Source: Phycisphaerae bacterium (lineage in GTDB: Bacteria; Planctomycetota; Phycisphaerae; UBA1845; PWPN01). Taken from it: DNA of 64,000 nt. Made by a program: the position numbers and the translations under genes. The notes beneath the pieces were generated by a model, which was given only the letters and a program-made list of their open reading frames with translations, was not told where the DNA came from and searched no databases. Each line of letters opens with the position of its first letter. The first letter of the stretch is position 1. The stretch spans positions 19,927 through 83,926 of the forward strand of contig JAUCQB010000039.1 in NCBI GenBank assembly GCA_030372985.1. The letters are read 5' to 3'. Shown here piece by piece: positions 56,394 to 64,000 of this stretch.

Positions 56394-58985
56394 ATGCGAC
56401 AGCTTTCCCATCGCGAACTTCCCATGATGCTTATTCACGTGACAGTCATCGTTGCGGCGGTTTCCCCGAGCTTGGCGGCCGAGACGCTCTACAACGGCAT
56501 TGTCCTGCCCGACGAATGGCCGCCGCGGATCAAGGAATTGAGCCGCGACCTGATGCCGGTGCCCTACCTCGAGAAGCGCCCCGAAGTGATCTCCATCGAC
56601 GTGGGTCGCCAACTCTTCGTGGACGACTTCCTGATCGAGGATACCACCCTCCTGCGCACGTATCACACCGCTCGCTACCACCCCGACAACCCGGTGCTGA
56701 AACCCGACAAGCCATGGGAGCATCAGCCGGCGGACAACAAACCCTGCGCCATGGTGTTCAGTGACGGCGTTTGGTACGACCCGGCCGCACGACTCTTCAA
56801 AATGTGGTACATGGGCGGATATTGCAGAAGCACCTGCTACGCCACGAGCAAGGATGGAATCCACTGGGACAAGGCGTCTCTGGACGTCGTACCGGGCACA
56901 AACATAGTCCTGGAGAAATCGAGGGATTCGAATACCGTCTGGCTCGACTTGAAGGAGCCGAACCCCGCCCGGCGATACAAGATGTTCATCGTCACACAAC
57001 GGCGTGATGCCAAAGGCGGCGTCGACATGGCCCTGTACTACTCGCCGGATGGCATTCACTGGGGAACGCCCGTTGCAGTCAAGTGGGCCGGCGGCGACCG
57101 CTCGACGTTTTTCCACAATCCCTTCCGCGACAAGTGGGTTTACAGTGCAAGGATCGGCCGGGACCATGTCGGCCGGGCAAGGATGTATGCGGAATGCACG
57201 GATTTGGCCGACGGACTGACTCACATGGACGAAATCGGCCGGCTCTGGACGTGTGCAGATCGGCTCGACCCTCGCAACCCCAACGAGGCGCTCAATGGGA
57301 TCCAACCGGAACTCTATACCCTCGATGCCGTAGCGTACGAAAGCCTGATGATTGGGCTGTTCTCGATATGGCAGGGCGATCCGGGCAAGCCCGTCGATAA
57401 ACGCAATGAGGTGCTGCTGGGCTTCAGCCGGGACGGATTTCACTGGTTCCGGCCAGACCGCCGCCCATTTGCTGCGGTGACCGAGAGCCAGGATGCGTGG
57501 AACTGGGGCAATGTGCAGTCGGCCGGAGGCGGGTGCTTGGTCGTGGGCGATCATCTGTACTTCTATGTCAGCGGCCGCGGCCAGAAACGCGCGACGGATG
57601 CCGCGTCCACCGGCCTGGCCATTCTTCGCCGTGACGGTTTTGCCTCGATGGATGCCGGCCAGACCCCCGGCACGTTGACCACCCGCCCCGTTCGGTTCAG
57701 CGGCAATCATCTCTTCGTCAACGCCGATGCCCGCGGCGGCGAGTTGCGCGTTGAAGTGCTCGACCGCAACGGCGAAGTCTACCCGACCCTGAGCCGCGGA
57801 TTCTGCATGCCCATGACCACCGACGGCACGATTCAGCGGGTGCGATGGATGGAACCTGTCGATTTGTCCGCCCTGGCCGGCAAACCAGTGCGGTTTCGGT
57901 TTCATCTGACTAACGCCAGGCTCTACTCGTTCTGGGTCAGCCACGACGAATCGGGGGCCAGTTACGGCTACGTCGCCGCCGGCGGGCCGGGCTACACCGA
58001 GCCTCGCGACACGGTCGGCGAGGCTGCCTGCAGGGCGGCCTGCGACGTTGTGATTTCGAAGGCCACCCGCCCGGTGCCGTCCGGCGAATGGACGTGCGTC
58101 ACTTCGCATGCCGCGTTCACACCGCGCGATACGGCCGAGGATTTCGTTCTGGCCGGCAAGATGTGGCTCAGCAACGGCTGGCGCTCCAGGTTCGGTACCA
58201 GGGACTCCACGTTCACTCCCGATCTGTGGTCTTCGAGTGACGGGGTGAACTGGACGCGGGTCACCGACAAGACACCCTACGACCCATACAGTGAGATGGT
58301 TGTCTTCCAGGGCAAGGTATGGGCCATCAAGGCGAGCGTGTGGAACTCGACAGACGGCGTGCGATGGACCAAGGTGCTGGACAAAACGCCGTTCGGCAGT
58401 CGCGGTTACGGCGAGGCCGTGGTGTTCAAGGATCGCATCTGGCAACTGGGCAGCGGCGCCGACGTGTGGTCCACCGCCGACGGCGTGAACTGGACCTGCG
58501 CCGTTGAGAAGGCCCCCTTCGGCGCGCGCATGGGGTCGGCCGTCGCGGCATATGACGGAAAGCTGTGGTTGATGGCCGGCAACACCCCGGGGGCCAACGA
58601 TCCGGTGGAGAAAGGCTACAAGGACGTCACGACCCACAATGACGTGTGGTGCTCGGAAGACGGCGATCACTGGACACGCGTCCTGGAACATGCCCCCTGG
58701 CTGCCGCGCCAGTGGTGCGTGGCGGCGGTCTACGCCGGCCGGCTGTGGCTCATCGGCGGATATGACAATGTCCGAGCCGGCAATCTTGGAGATGTCTGGA
58801 CCACCACCGACGGCCGTGACTGGCGGCCATTCGAGTCGCCCGTCCGGTTCGCCCCCCGCCACGAGGTTACGCCGTACGTTTTTGACGGCAGTCTATGGGT
58901 GGTGGCGGGCAACACCTGGCCGGTAGTCAACGACGTGTGGCGGTTGACCCTGCCGGGCGGTGCCCCCGCGCGTGGTGCCAGGTAA
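56394..58985 (+). CDS. Secreted two-part propeller protein (GH43/32-like plus kelch-like)
   Basis: 863 residues, ATG 56394 after GAGGTGA. The signal peptide is LIHVTVIVAAVSPSLAA. Residues about 60-420 are a five-bladed glycosidase-like propeller (LFVDDFLIEDTTLLRTYHTA, YDPAARLFKMWYMGGYCRST, FSRDGFHWFRPDRRP). A beta-sandwich follows. Residues about 600-855 form four kelch-like repeats marked by 'DxWSSxDGVNWTRV' (LWSSSDGVNWTRVTDKTPY, VWNSTDGVRWTKVLDKTPF, VWSTADGVNWTCAVEKAPF, VWCSEDGDHWTRVLEHAPW). It is probably a carbohydrate-active or binding protein; activity is unproven. The next gene begins 39 bp later. Confidence 0.75.
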   Translation: MRQLSHRELPMMLIHVTVIVAAVSPSLAAETLYNGIVLPDEWPPRIKELSRDLMPVPYLEKRPEVISIDVGRQLFVDDFLIEDTTLLRTYHTARYHPDNPVLKPDKPWEHQPADNKPCAMVFSDGVWYDPAARLFKMWYMGGYCRSTCYATSKDGIHWDKASLDVVPGTNIVLEKSRDSNTVWLDLKEPNPARRYKMFIVTQRRDAKGGVDMALYYSPDGIHWGTPVAVKWAGGDRSTFFHNPFRDKWVYSARIGRDHVGRARMYAECTDLADGLTHMDEIGRLWTCADRLDPRNPNEALNGIQPELYTLDAVAYESLMIGLFSIWQGDPGKPVDKRNEVLLGFSRDGFHWFRPDRRPFAAVTESQDAWNWGNVQSAGGGCLVVGDHLYFYVSGRGQKRATDAASTGLAILRRDGFASMDAGQTPGTLTTRPVRFSGNHLFVNADARGGELRVEVLDRNGEVYPTLSRGFCMPMTTDGTIQRVRWMEPVDLSALAGKPVRFRFHLTNARLYSFWVSHDESGASYGYVAAGGPGYTEPRDTVGEAACRAACDVVISKATRPVPSGEWTCVTSHAAFTPRDTAEDFVLAGKMWLSNGWRSRFGTRDSTFTPDLWSSSDGVNWTRVTDKTPYDPYSEMVVFQGKVWAIKASVWNSTDGVRWTKVLDKTPFGSRGYGEAVVFKDRIWQLGSGADVWSTADGVNWTCAVEKAPFGARMGSAVAAYDGKLWLMAGNTPGANDPVEKGYKDVTTHNDVWCSEDGDHWTRVLEHAPWLPRQWCVAAVYAGRLWLIGGYDNVRAGNLGDVWTTTDGRDWRPFESPVRFAPRHEVTPYVFDGSLWVVAGNTWPVVNDVWRLTLPGGAPARGAR

Positions 58986-59024
58986 GATGACAACGTGGTG
59001 ATAGCCCCGCGAAAGGACAGAGTC

Positions 59025-60959
59025 ATGAATGTAACGCTGAATCGGAGGATCGGTTTGGGCAGCTTCCTGGTGCTGTTGTCGGCGGCCTCCTGGGGACCAG
59101 CAGCCACGGAAGACCTGGGTAACGGCTTTTTGCATCATGGCGTGGCCACGCCGGTCAGCATGCATCGGGGCACGGTGGCCACGGTCGACGGTCAGGGACG
59201 CAACATCGTCCTGGTCTGGCTGTTCGATCATCGCGGGGGATACGCCTTGCTGCTGATCGATGCCGAAACGGGCAAGAGCCAGGAGTTCCCTATGCCATTT
59301 CCACCCGGTGGGGATTCTCCCTACTCCTCTATCCTTTCCAGCACGAATAAGTTTTATACGCATTTTAACAGTCATTTCGTCGAGTTCGACCCTGCCAGGC
59401 GGGCCTTCACCTTCCATCGTCAGACCGCCCCGCAAATGGCCATGGGCATGACCGAGGACGATCGCGGGATCATCTGGTCGGTCACCTATCCGCAAAGCGG
59501 CGTCGTTTCCTTCGATCCAAAGACCCGCGAGTTCAAGGACTACGGCCACGTGCGCAAGGAGAACTGGCAGCAGTATCAGCGCTATGTCGCCGCCGACGAT
59601 GCCGGATGGATTTACTTCGGCCTGGGTAACACCGCCAGTCACATCATCGGTTTTGATCCGCGCACCGGGAAGGCCAAGCCCATGATCCCGGAGAGCGAGC
59701 GCGGGCGCGGAACCGCCGAAGTGCACCGCGACGTGAACGGCAAGGTCTATGGCTGTCCGCTTGTCGGCCAGGACAACTGGTACGAGTTCCACAAGGGGCA
59801 GGCCAGAAAAATCGGCAAACGGCCGGAGATCCGCAAGAAGCCCGTCATCACTTCTTCTCAAAGCCTCTTTCACACTGCTTTCCCGGATGGCAAGCGGCTG
59901 AAGAGTTGTGACCTGGTTGAACGTACGCTGACCGTAGTGAACCCGATAAGCCGCGAGACGCGACAAGTCCGGTTCGATTACCACAGCGAGGGGGCGCACA
60001 TCATGGGCCTGGTCGTCGCACCCGATGAGACCATCTGCGGCGGCACGGCGTTCCCGATGCGGTTTTTCAGCTATGACCCGGCGACGGACAAGTGGGTCAA
60101 CCGCGATTGCTACATCCAGTGGAACACGGTCGCTCGGCAGGGGGATCGGTTTTTTGTCGGCGGCTACACTCACGGCTTTCTCCTCGAGTGGGATCCGGCC
60201 AGGCCTTGGGTGCCAACTGAGAAAGGCAACAAGGCCTCCAATCCGCTATTCCTGACGGAGTGTCATCCCACGATCAACCGCCCTCACGAGCTGCTGGCCC
60301 ACCCTGATGGAAACACGCTGGTCCTGGCCGGCACCCCGGACTACGGCTACACCGGCGGCGGGCTGATGTTCTGGGATCGCAAGACCCGGACGCGCATCCT
60401 GCTCGAACATACGGACATTCTGCCGGACCAGGCGACGATGAGCCTGGCGGCCCTGCCAAACGGCAAGCTGCTGGGCGGCACGACCACAAGCCCCGGCACG
60501 GGCGGCGAGCGAAAGGCCAAACAGGCCGAACTGTACATCATGGACATGAGCACCCGGAAGCTCGAGTGGCACGAGGCGGTCTTTCAAGGCACTCAAGACT
60601 ACTCCGATCTGTGTCCGGGCCCCGATGGTCTGATCTACGGTGTCGCCGACCGGGCTCGCTTCTTTGTCTTCGACCCGGCCAAACGCAAAGTGATCCACGA
60701 ACAGGACACTCGGACGCAATTCGGGCTGACGAACTCCCAACAAGGTCCGCGGATCTTCGTGACCGACCACCAGGGGGGCATCTACATGCTGTTCGTCAAA
60801 GGAATCTGCCGAGTTGAACCGGGCACGTTCAAGATCAAGCTGCTGGCCGAATCACCTGTGCCCGTTGGTCCCGGCGGAGACTACCACAAAGGTCGCATCT
60901 ACTTCGCCAGTGGGTCGCACCTTTACAGCTACAAGCTTCCGGGAGTGCCGGGAGAATGA
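59025..60959 (+). CDS. Secreted beta-propeller protein (SMP-30/Vgb-like)
   Basis: 644 residues from ATG 59025 (AAAGGA upstream). The signal peptide is GLGSFLVLLSAASWGPAA. The rest is repeated propeller blades such as IIWSVTYPQSGVVSFDPKTR, DDAGWIYFGLGNTASHIIGF and GLIYGVADRARFFVFDPAKR. The pattern 'DxxGxIYxG...IxxFDPxTG' is typical of SMP-30, virginiamycin B lyase and similar propellers. It is probably co-transcribed with the preceding gene (39-bp gap). The ligand or substrate is unknown. Confidence 0.75.
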   Translation: MNVTLNRRIGLGSFLVLLSAASWGPAATEDLGNGFLHHGVATPVSMHRGTVATVDGQGRNIVLVWLFDHRGGYALLLIDAETGKSQEFPMPFPPGGDSPYSSILSSTNKFYTHFNSHFVEFDPARRAFTFHRQTAPQMAMGMTEDDRGIIWSVTYPQSGVVSFDPKTREFKDYGHVRKENWQQYQRYVAADDAGWIYFGLGNTASHIIGFDPRTGKAKPMIPESERGRGTAEVHRDVNGKVYGCPLVGQDNWYEFHKGQARKIGKRPEIRKKPVITSSQSLFHTAFPDGKRLKSCDLVERTLTVVNPISRETRQVRFDYHSEGAHIMGLVVAPDETICGGTAFPMRFFSYDPATDKWVNRDCYIQWNTVARQGDRFFVGGYTHGFLLEWDPARPWVPTEKGNKASNPLFLTECHPTINRPHELLAHPDGNTLVLAGTPDYGYTGGGLMFWDRKTRTRILLEHTDILPDQATMSLAALPNGKLLGGTTTSPGTGGERKAKQAELYIMDMSTRKLEWHEAVFQGTQDYSDLCPGPDGLIYGVADRARFFVFDPAKRKVIHEQDTRTQFGLTNSQQGPRIFVTDHQGGIYMLFVKGICRVEPGTFKIKLLAESPVPVGPGGDYHKGRIYFASGSHLYSYKLPGVPGE

Positions 60960-61134
60960 GCCTCTCTTGGAGCACGACAAGGCGGCGTTGACAAGGAGTC
61001 GCCGGGTTCCACTGGCGGCTTGCTCGCCCCGGCGTAGCCTCGTTGCCTGACCGAGAACCCCTTTTCGGTCGCGCTCTGCTCCTGCTCGACCGAGCATCCA
61101 TTGTCGGTCGCTTCCGCATGGGATCAAGACACTC

Positions 61135-62241
61135 CTACCTCTTCTCCACCTCCCACAGCCTCAGATCGTCATACCACACCGTTCCGCCCTCATCCCAGTG
61201 GCCCGAGAGAATCACCACGGCGCGGGCGGCGCCGGGCGGGGCGGTGGCCTCGATCGTGTACAGCCGCCAGTCGTGGTTGAGCTGCGCCTTGCCGTTCTCG
61301 TCGACGGGTTTCTCGTTCTTGACCGGCTCACCGATGGGCTTTCCGCCGATGTCGGTATACCACAGGCCCAGACGATACCACCCGGCCGGGTTGGCGGTTC
61401 CCTCGGCCTTCACCCAGGCGGTCAAACGATATCGACGGTCGGGCTGAATCACCGTCACCACGTGCGGCGTGAACTGCTGAACGGCGTAGTTGGTCCAGTC
61501 GGGCGGTTTGGCGATTCGCTGAGAACGACCCTGGCCGTGGGCCGCCTTGTCATCGAGGGCGTGCACCTGGGGCGAAGGCTTGCCGCTGTTGGGCTCCCAG
61601 CCCCAGCCGATACCCTCGAACCGCCCGCGTTCGGCGCATTCGAAATCCCCGTTGACGATCAGGTTTCGATCGACGAAGACGCCCGGCACCTTGGGGCGCC
61701 GGTCTGGCGTGTCGGCCTTCGACGGGTCGAACAGTCGATGCAGCTTCATCATGGCCGCAAGCCAGCCGTTCGCGCAGTCGTCGCGGAACCGACGGCTCTT
61801 CTCGTCGGCCGGCCAGCCTCCGTGCGAAAGCGTCACCAGCGTGAGGCGATCGTCGATCCGGGCGACCTCGACGGCCAGTGTCGTCTTCGGCGACGGCCAG
61901 GCCAGCCGAACTGACTTGGACGGCTCGACCTTCTCGATCCGCCCCGAAATCGTCCTGCCGAAAGCCCGCACCCGATACGACCCGCCCGCACGCAGCCACC
62001 ATGCCTCAACACCGCTGAACAGCCACTGGCCTACGTGCTCGCGGGTGCTGACCATCTGCCAGACCTTCTCCACCGGGGCCTCGATCACCGCGCTGTAACG
62101 GATTTCAGCGGGCGGGTCGGCGGCCACGAGCGGCCCGGATACGAGGCAGAACGCCAGCAAGGCGACAACCATTTGAACGACGACGCCGGCGCCACTCCGA
62201 TGCTCCACGGATCTGAGCTTTCCACGACTCATGCCCAACAT
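61135..62241 (-). CDS. Exported SRPBCC (AHSA1-like) domain fused to a carbohydrate-binding-type beta-sandwich
   Basis: 368 residues from ATG 62241 (GGAG upstream). The signal peptide is MVVALLAFCLVSGPLVAA, after a longer n-region. Residues about 45-170 form an AHSA1/START-type lipid-binding domain: YSAVIEAPVEKVWQMVSTRE, VGQWLFSGVEAWWLRAGGSY, RIEKVEPSKSVRLAWPS. Residues about 195-365 resemble a CBM4/CBM9-like beta-sandwich (NLIVNGDFECAERGRFEGIG ... YRLTAWVKAEGTANPAGWYR ... GTVWYDDLRLWEVEKR). AHSA1 domains are normally cytoplasmic, so secretion and this fusion are unusual. Confidence 0.75.
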   Translation of the reverse strand: MLGMSRGKLRSVEHRSGAGVVVQMVVALLAFCLVSGPLVAADPPAEIRYSAVIEAPVEKVWQMVSTREHVGQWLFSGVEAWWLRAGGSYRVRAFGRTISGRIEKVEPSKSVRLAWPSPKTTLAVEVARIDDRLTLVTLSHGGWPADEKSRRFRDDCANGWLAAMMKLHRLFDPSKADTPDRRPKVPGVFVDRNLIVNGDFECAERGRFEGIGWGWEPNSGKPSPQVHALDDKAAHGQGRSQRIAKPPDWTNYAVQQFTPHVVTVIQPDRRYRLTAWVKAEGTANPAGWYRLGLWYTDIGGKPIGEPVKNEKPVDENGKAQLNHDWRLYTIEATAPPGAARAVVILSGHWDEGGTVWYDDLRLWEVEKR

Positions 62242-62320
62242 GTGATAACTCCAAGCTTGATCCCTGCCCCAGCCCCCTGGATCCGGCGTCAGCCTATTGA
62301 CCCACGCGGTCCGACATGGC

Positions 62321-62349
62321 CATTGAGGCCTCAGCAGGCTTGATATACT
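62321..62349 (+). promoter_or_regulatory. Possible promoter of the acetylesterase gene
   Basis: CATTGA (62321-62326), 17 bp, TATACT (62344-62349). The start codon is about 50 bp downstream. The -35 match is weak. Confidence 0.3.
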
Positions 62350-62399
62350 CTAGCGGCGCAGTTTGGGACAAGGTACCCGCAGAATCACAAGGAGAAGCC

Positions 62400-63956
62400 A
62401 TGAGTCCTCGTCGAATGGCGCGAATAGCTGCAACGGTCTTGGTTGCTTTCGTCATCGTTTCCAGTTCGCCGGCGCGTGCCGATGTCCGGTTGCCTTCCGT
62501 CATTGGTAACCACATGGTTTTGCAGCGCGATATGCCGTTGCCGGTTTGGGGTTGGGCCGACCCCGGCGAGGAGGTCACCGTGAAGATGGGCGACGCCAAA
62601 GCATCGGCCAAGCCCGGCTCCGACGGCAAGTGGATGGTCAAGCTCCCGGCAATGCCGGCCGGCGGACCGCACACCCTGATCGTCAAGGGCAAGAACACGA
62701 TCGAATTGACCGACATCCTGGTCGGCGAGGTGTGGGTCTGTTCCGGCCAGTCGAACATGGAAATGGGCATCAACAGCATCCAGAATGCCGAAAAGGAGGT
62801 GGCCGCGGCCCAGTATCCGAACATCCGGCTGTACCATCTCTGCCCATACCGAACGGCCACCGAGCCGCAGGACGACTTCAAGGCCGAATGGCGCCCCTGC
62901 TCCCCTGACACCATCAAGAAGACCGGTGCGTTCTGGACCTCCGGCTTCCCCGCCACGGCTTACTTTTTTGGCCGGCAGCTTCACAAGGAACTCGACGTAC
63001 CCGTGGGCCTGATCGCTACCGCCTGGGGCGGCACGCGGATTGAGCCTTGGACGCCGCGGGTCGGTTTCGAGCTGGTGCCGTCGTTGAAGGACGTTCTCAA
63101 GGTCATCGACGAGGCCACGCCCAACTATGACAAGGCCGTCCGCAAGGCGATTGCCGACACCGAGAAGTGGCTGCCGACGGCGAAGAAGGCAATCGAGGAG
63201 GGTAAGCGAGTCCCGCCGCCGCCCGAGTGGCCCAAGCATCGGCTCGAAAACAGCGCCGAGCCCACCAGCATCTACAACGCGATGGTCCACCCCCTGGTCC
63301 CCTTCGGTATGCGCGGGGCCATCTGGTACCAGGGCGAGTCGAACCACATGGACGGCATGGCCTACTTCGACAAGATGCAGGCTCTGATCAACGGCTGGCG
63401 AAAGATCTGGGCCCAGGGCGACTTCCCGTTCTACTACGTGCAGATCGCCCCGTTCGACGCTCTCTATCCGGACGACACCCTGCCACGCCTGTGGGAGGCC
63501 CAGGTTGCGGCGCTGTCCATACCCAACACCGGCATGGCCGTCACGGTCGACATCACCGACTTGAAAGACATCCACCCGAAGAACAAGCAACAGGTCGGCA
63601 ACCGCCTGGCTTTGTGGGCTTTGGCCAAAACCTATGGCAAAACCGGCTTCGAGTACTCCGGCCCGCTCTACAAATCAATGGCAGTCGAGGACGGCAAGAT
63701 CAGGATCAGCTTTAACCATGTCGGCGCAGGTCTGGTCTCACGCGGCGACAAGCCGCTGAGCTGGTTCGAGATCGCCGGTGAGGACAAGAAGTTCGTCAAG
63801 GCCGATGCGGTCATCGACGGTGAAACGGTGGTGGTGAGCAGCCCGGAGGTTGCCAAGCCGGTTGCGGTGCGCCTCGGCTGGAGCCGCAAGGCCGAGCCCA
63901 ATCTCTCGAACAAAGACGGCCTGCCAGCCTCGCCGTTTCGTACGGACAAGTGGTGA
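62400..63956 (+). CDS. Sialate O-acetylesterase-type enzyme
   Basis: 518 residues from ATG 62400, with AAGGAG upstream. The signal peptide is IAATVLVAFVIVSSSPARA. SASA-family features: N-terminal VRLPSVIGNHMVLQRDMPLP, nucleophile Ser in VWVCSGQSNMEM, FGRQLHKELDVPVGLIATAW and the WYQGESNHMDG block. The catalytic His lies in the KDIHPKNKQQVGNRLALWAL region. Enzymes of this family remove O-acetyl groups from sialic acids or from plant polysaccharides; beside hemicellulases the latter is more likely. Full length in the window. Confidence 0.9.
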   Translation: MSPRRMARIAATVLVAFVIVSSSPARADVRLPSVIGNHMVLQRDMPLPVWGWADPGEEVTVKMGDAKASAKPGSDGKWMVKLPAMPAGGPHTLIVKGKNTIELTDILVGEVWVCSGQSNMEMGINSIQNAEKEVAAAQYPNIRLYHLCPYRTATEPQDDFKAEWRPCSPDTIKKTGAFWTSGFPATAYFFGRQLHKELDVPVGLIATAWGGTRIEPWTPRVGFELVPSLKDVLKVIDEATPNYDKAVRKAIADTEKWLPTAKKAIEEGKRVPPPPEWPKHRLENSAEPTSIYNAMVHPLVPFGMRGAIWYQGESNHMDGMAYFDKMQALINGWRKIWAQGDFPFYYVQIAPFDALYPDDTLPRLWEAQVAALSIPNTGMAVTVDITDLKDIHPKNKQQVGNRLALWALAKTYGKTGFEYSGPLYKSMAVEDGKIRISFNHVGAGLVSRGDKPLSWFEIAGEDKKFVKADAVIDGETVVVSSPEVAKPVAVRLGWSRKAEPNLSNKDGLPASPFRTDKW

Positions 63957-64000
63957 CCGGACTGCTCTGGGACGTGAACCGGGTAGGGTCCGCCCCGGCG

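Noticed and set aside
56106..58862. Long minus-strand open frame of 918 codons
   Set aside because: It is antisense to the propeller/kelch gene, has no signal peptide or recognisable domain and its composition (Arg/His/Ala-rich) is typical of a high-GC shadow frame.

Overview
The window reads as high-GC DNA (about 60 percent) from a member of the Planctomycetota, most likely a Phycisphaerae-type lineage. This is judged from content, not from a marker-gene search. The evidence is: Gfo/Idh/MocA oxidoreductases with twin-arginine leaders, a greatly enlarged SecA, zinc-ribbon and DUF2723 membrane proteins, pseudopilin-like proteins with an H-X9-DG-type tail, a PEP-CTERM tail, LamG/dockerin-like secreted proteins, and many secreted sugar-active enzymes. 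About 47 protein genes, one tRNA gene, two decayed genes, several repeats and a set of promoters, operators and terminators can be supported.

Layout. 1-3947 (minus strand): three Gfo/Idh/MocA oxidoreductases and a PfkB sugar kinase. 3948-4457: repeat-rich spacer ending in the clpX terminator. 4458-10928 (minus): clpX, a SHOCT-like small membrane protein, a LAB_N membrane protein, a free-standing SEC-C mini-protein and secA. 11062-25875: household and envelope genes on both strands (sodium/solute symporter, MBL-fold hydrolase, flotillin plus NfeD/YuaF-like partner, DUF2723 membrane protein, YdcF-like protein, a 25-residue Lys/Cys peptide, M48 lipoprotein protease, bioF). 25876-27728: a gene-poor stretch with tRNA-Glu, a strong terminator, a decayed gene and interspersed hairpin repeats. 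27729-37293: secreted LamG/dockerin, PEP-CTERM and phosphatase genes, two of them around an AraC/XylR-type regulator and a pseudopilin-like gene. 37309-63956: a long polysaccharide-utilisation region with GH127, GH5, GH43/GH32-like, GH130, cellobiose 2-epimerase, mannanase, symporter, a second pseudopilin-like gene, phosphatase, SGNH hydrolase, beta-propeller proteins, an SRPBCC fusion and a sialate O-acetylesterase-type enzyme.

How the genes work together. The minus-strand block 50751-44448 encodes a sodium/sugar symporter, a GH5 mannanase lipoprotein, a cellobiose 2-epimerase and a GH130 phosphorylase. This is the known mannobiose to mannosyl-glucose to mannose-1-phosphate plus glucose route, in transcription order. 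Surrounding hydrolases suggest attack on arabinose-containing and acetylated hemicellulose.

The most interesting signal is regulatory. Three promoters (LamG/dockerin gene, and both pseudopilin-like genes, the second 20 kb away) each carry two direct CGCAA-core half-sites exactly 21 bp apart. Each also has a TATA-type -10 box 39-41 bp downstream of the proximal half-site. This is the geometry expected for an AraC-family activator, and the only such regulator in the window (31053-32222) sits between two of these sites. Other notable items are five tryptophan-centred repeats and a Cys-rich insertion in SecA, and a self-contained transcription unit for the 25-residue peptide.
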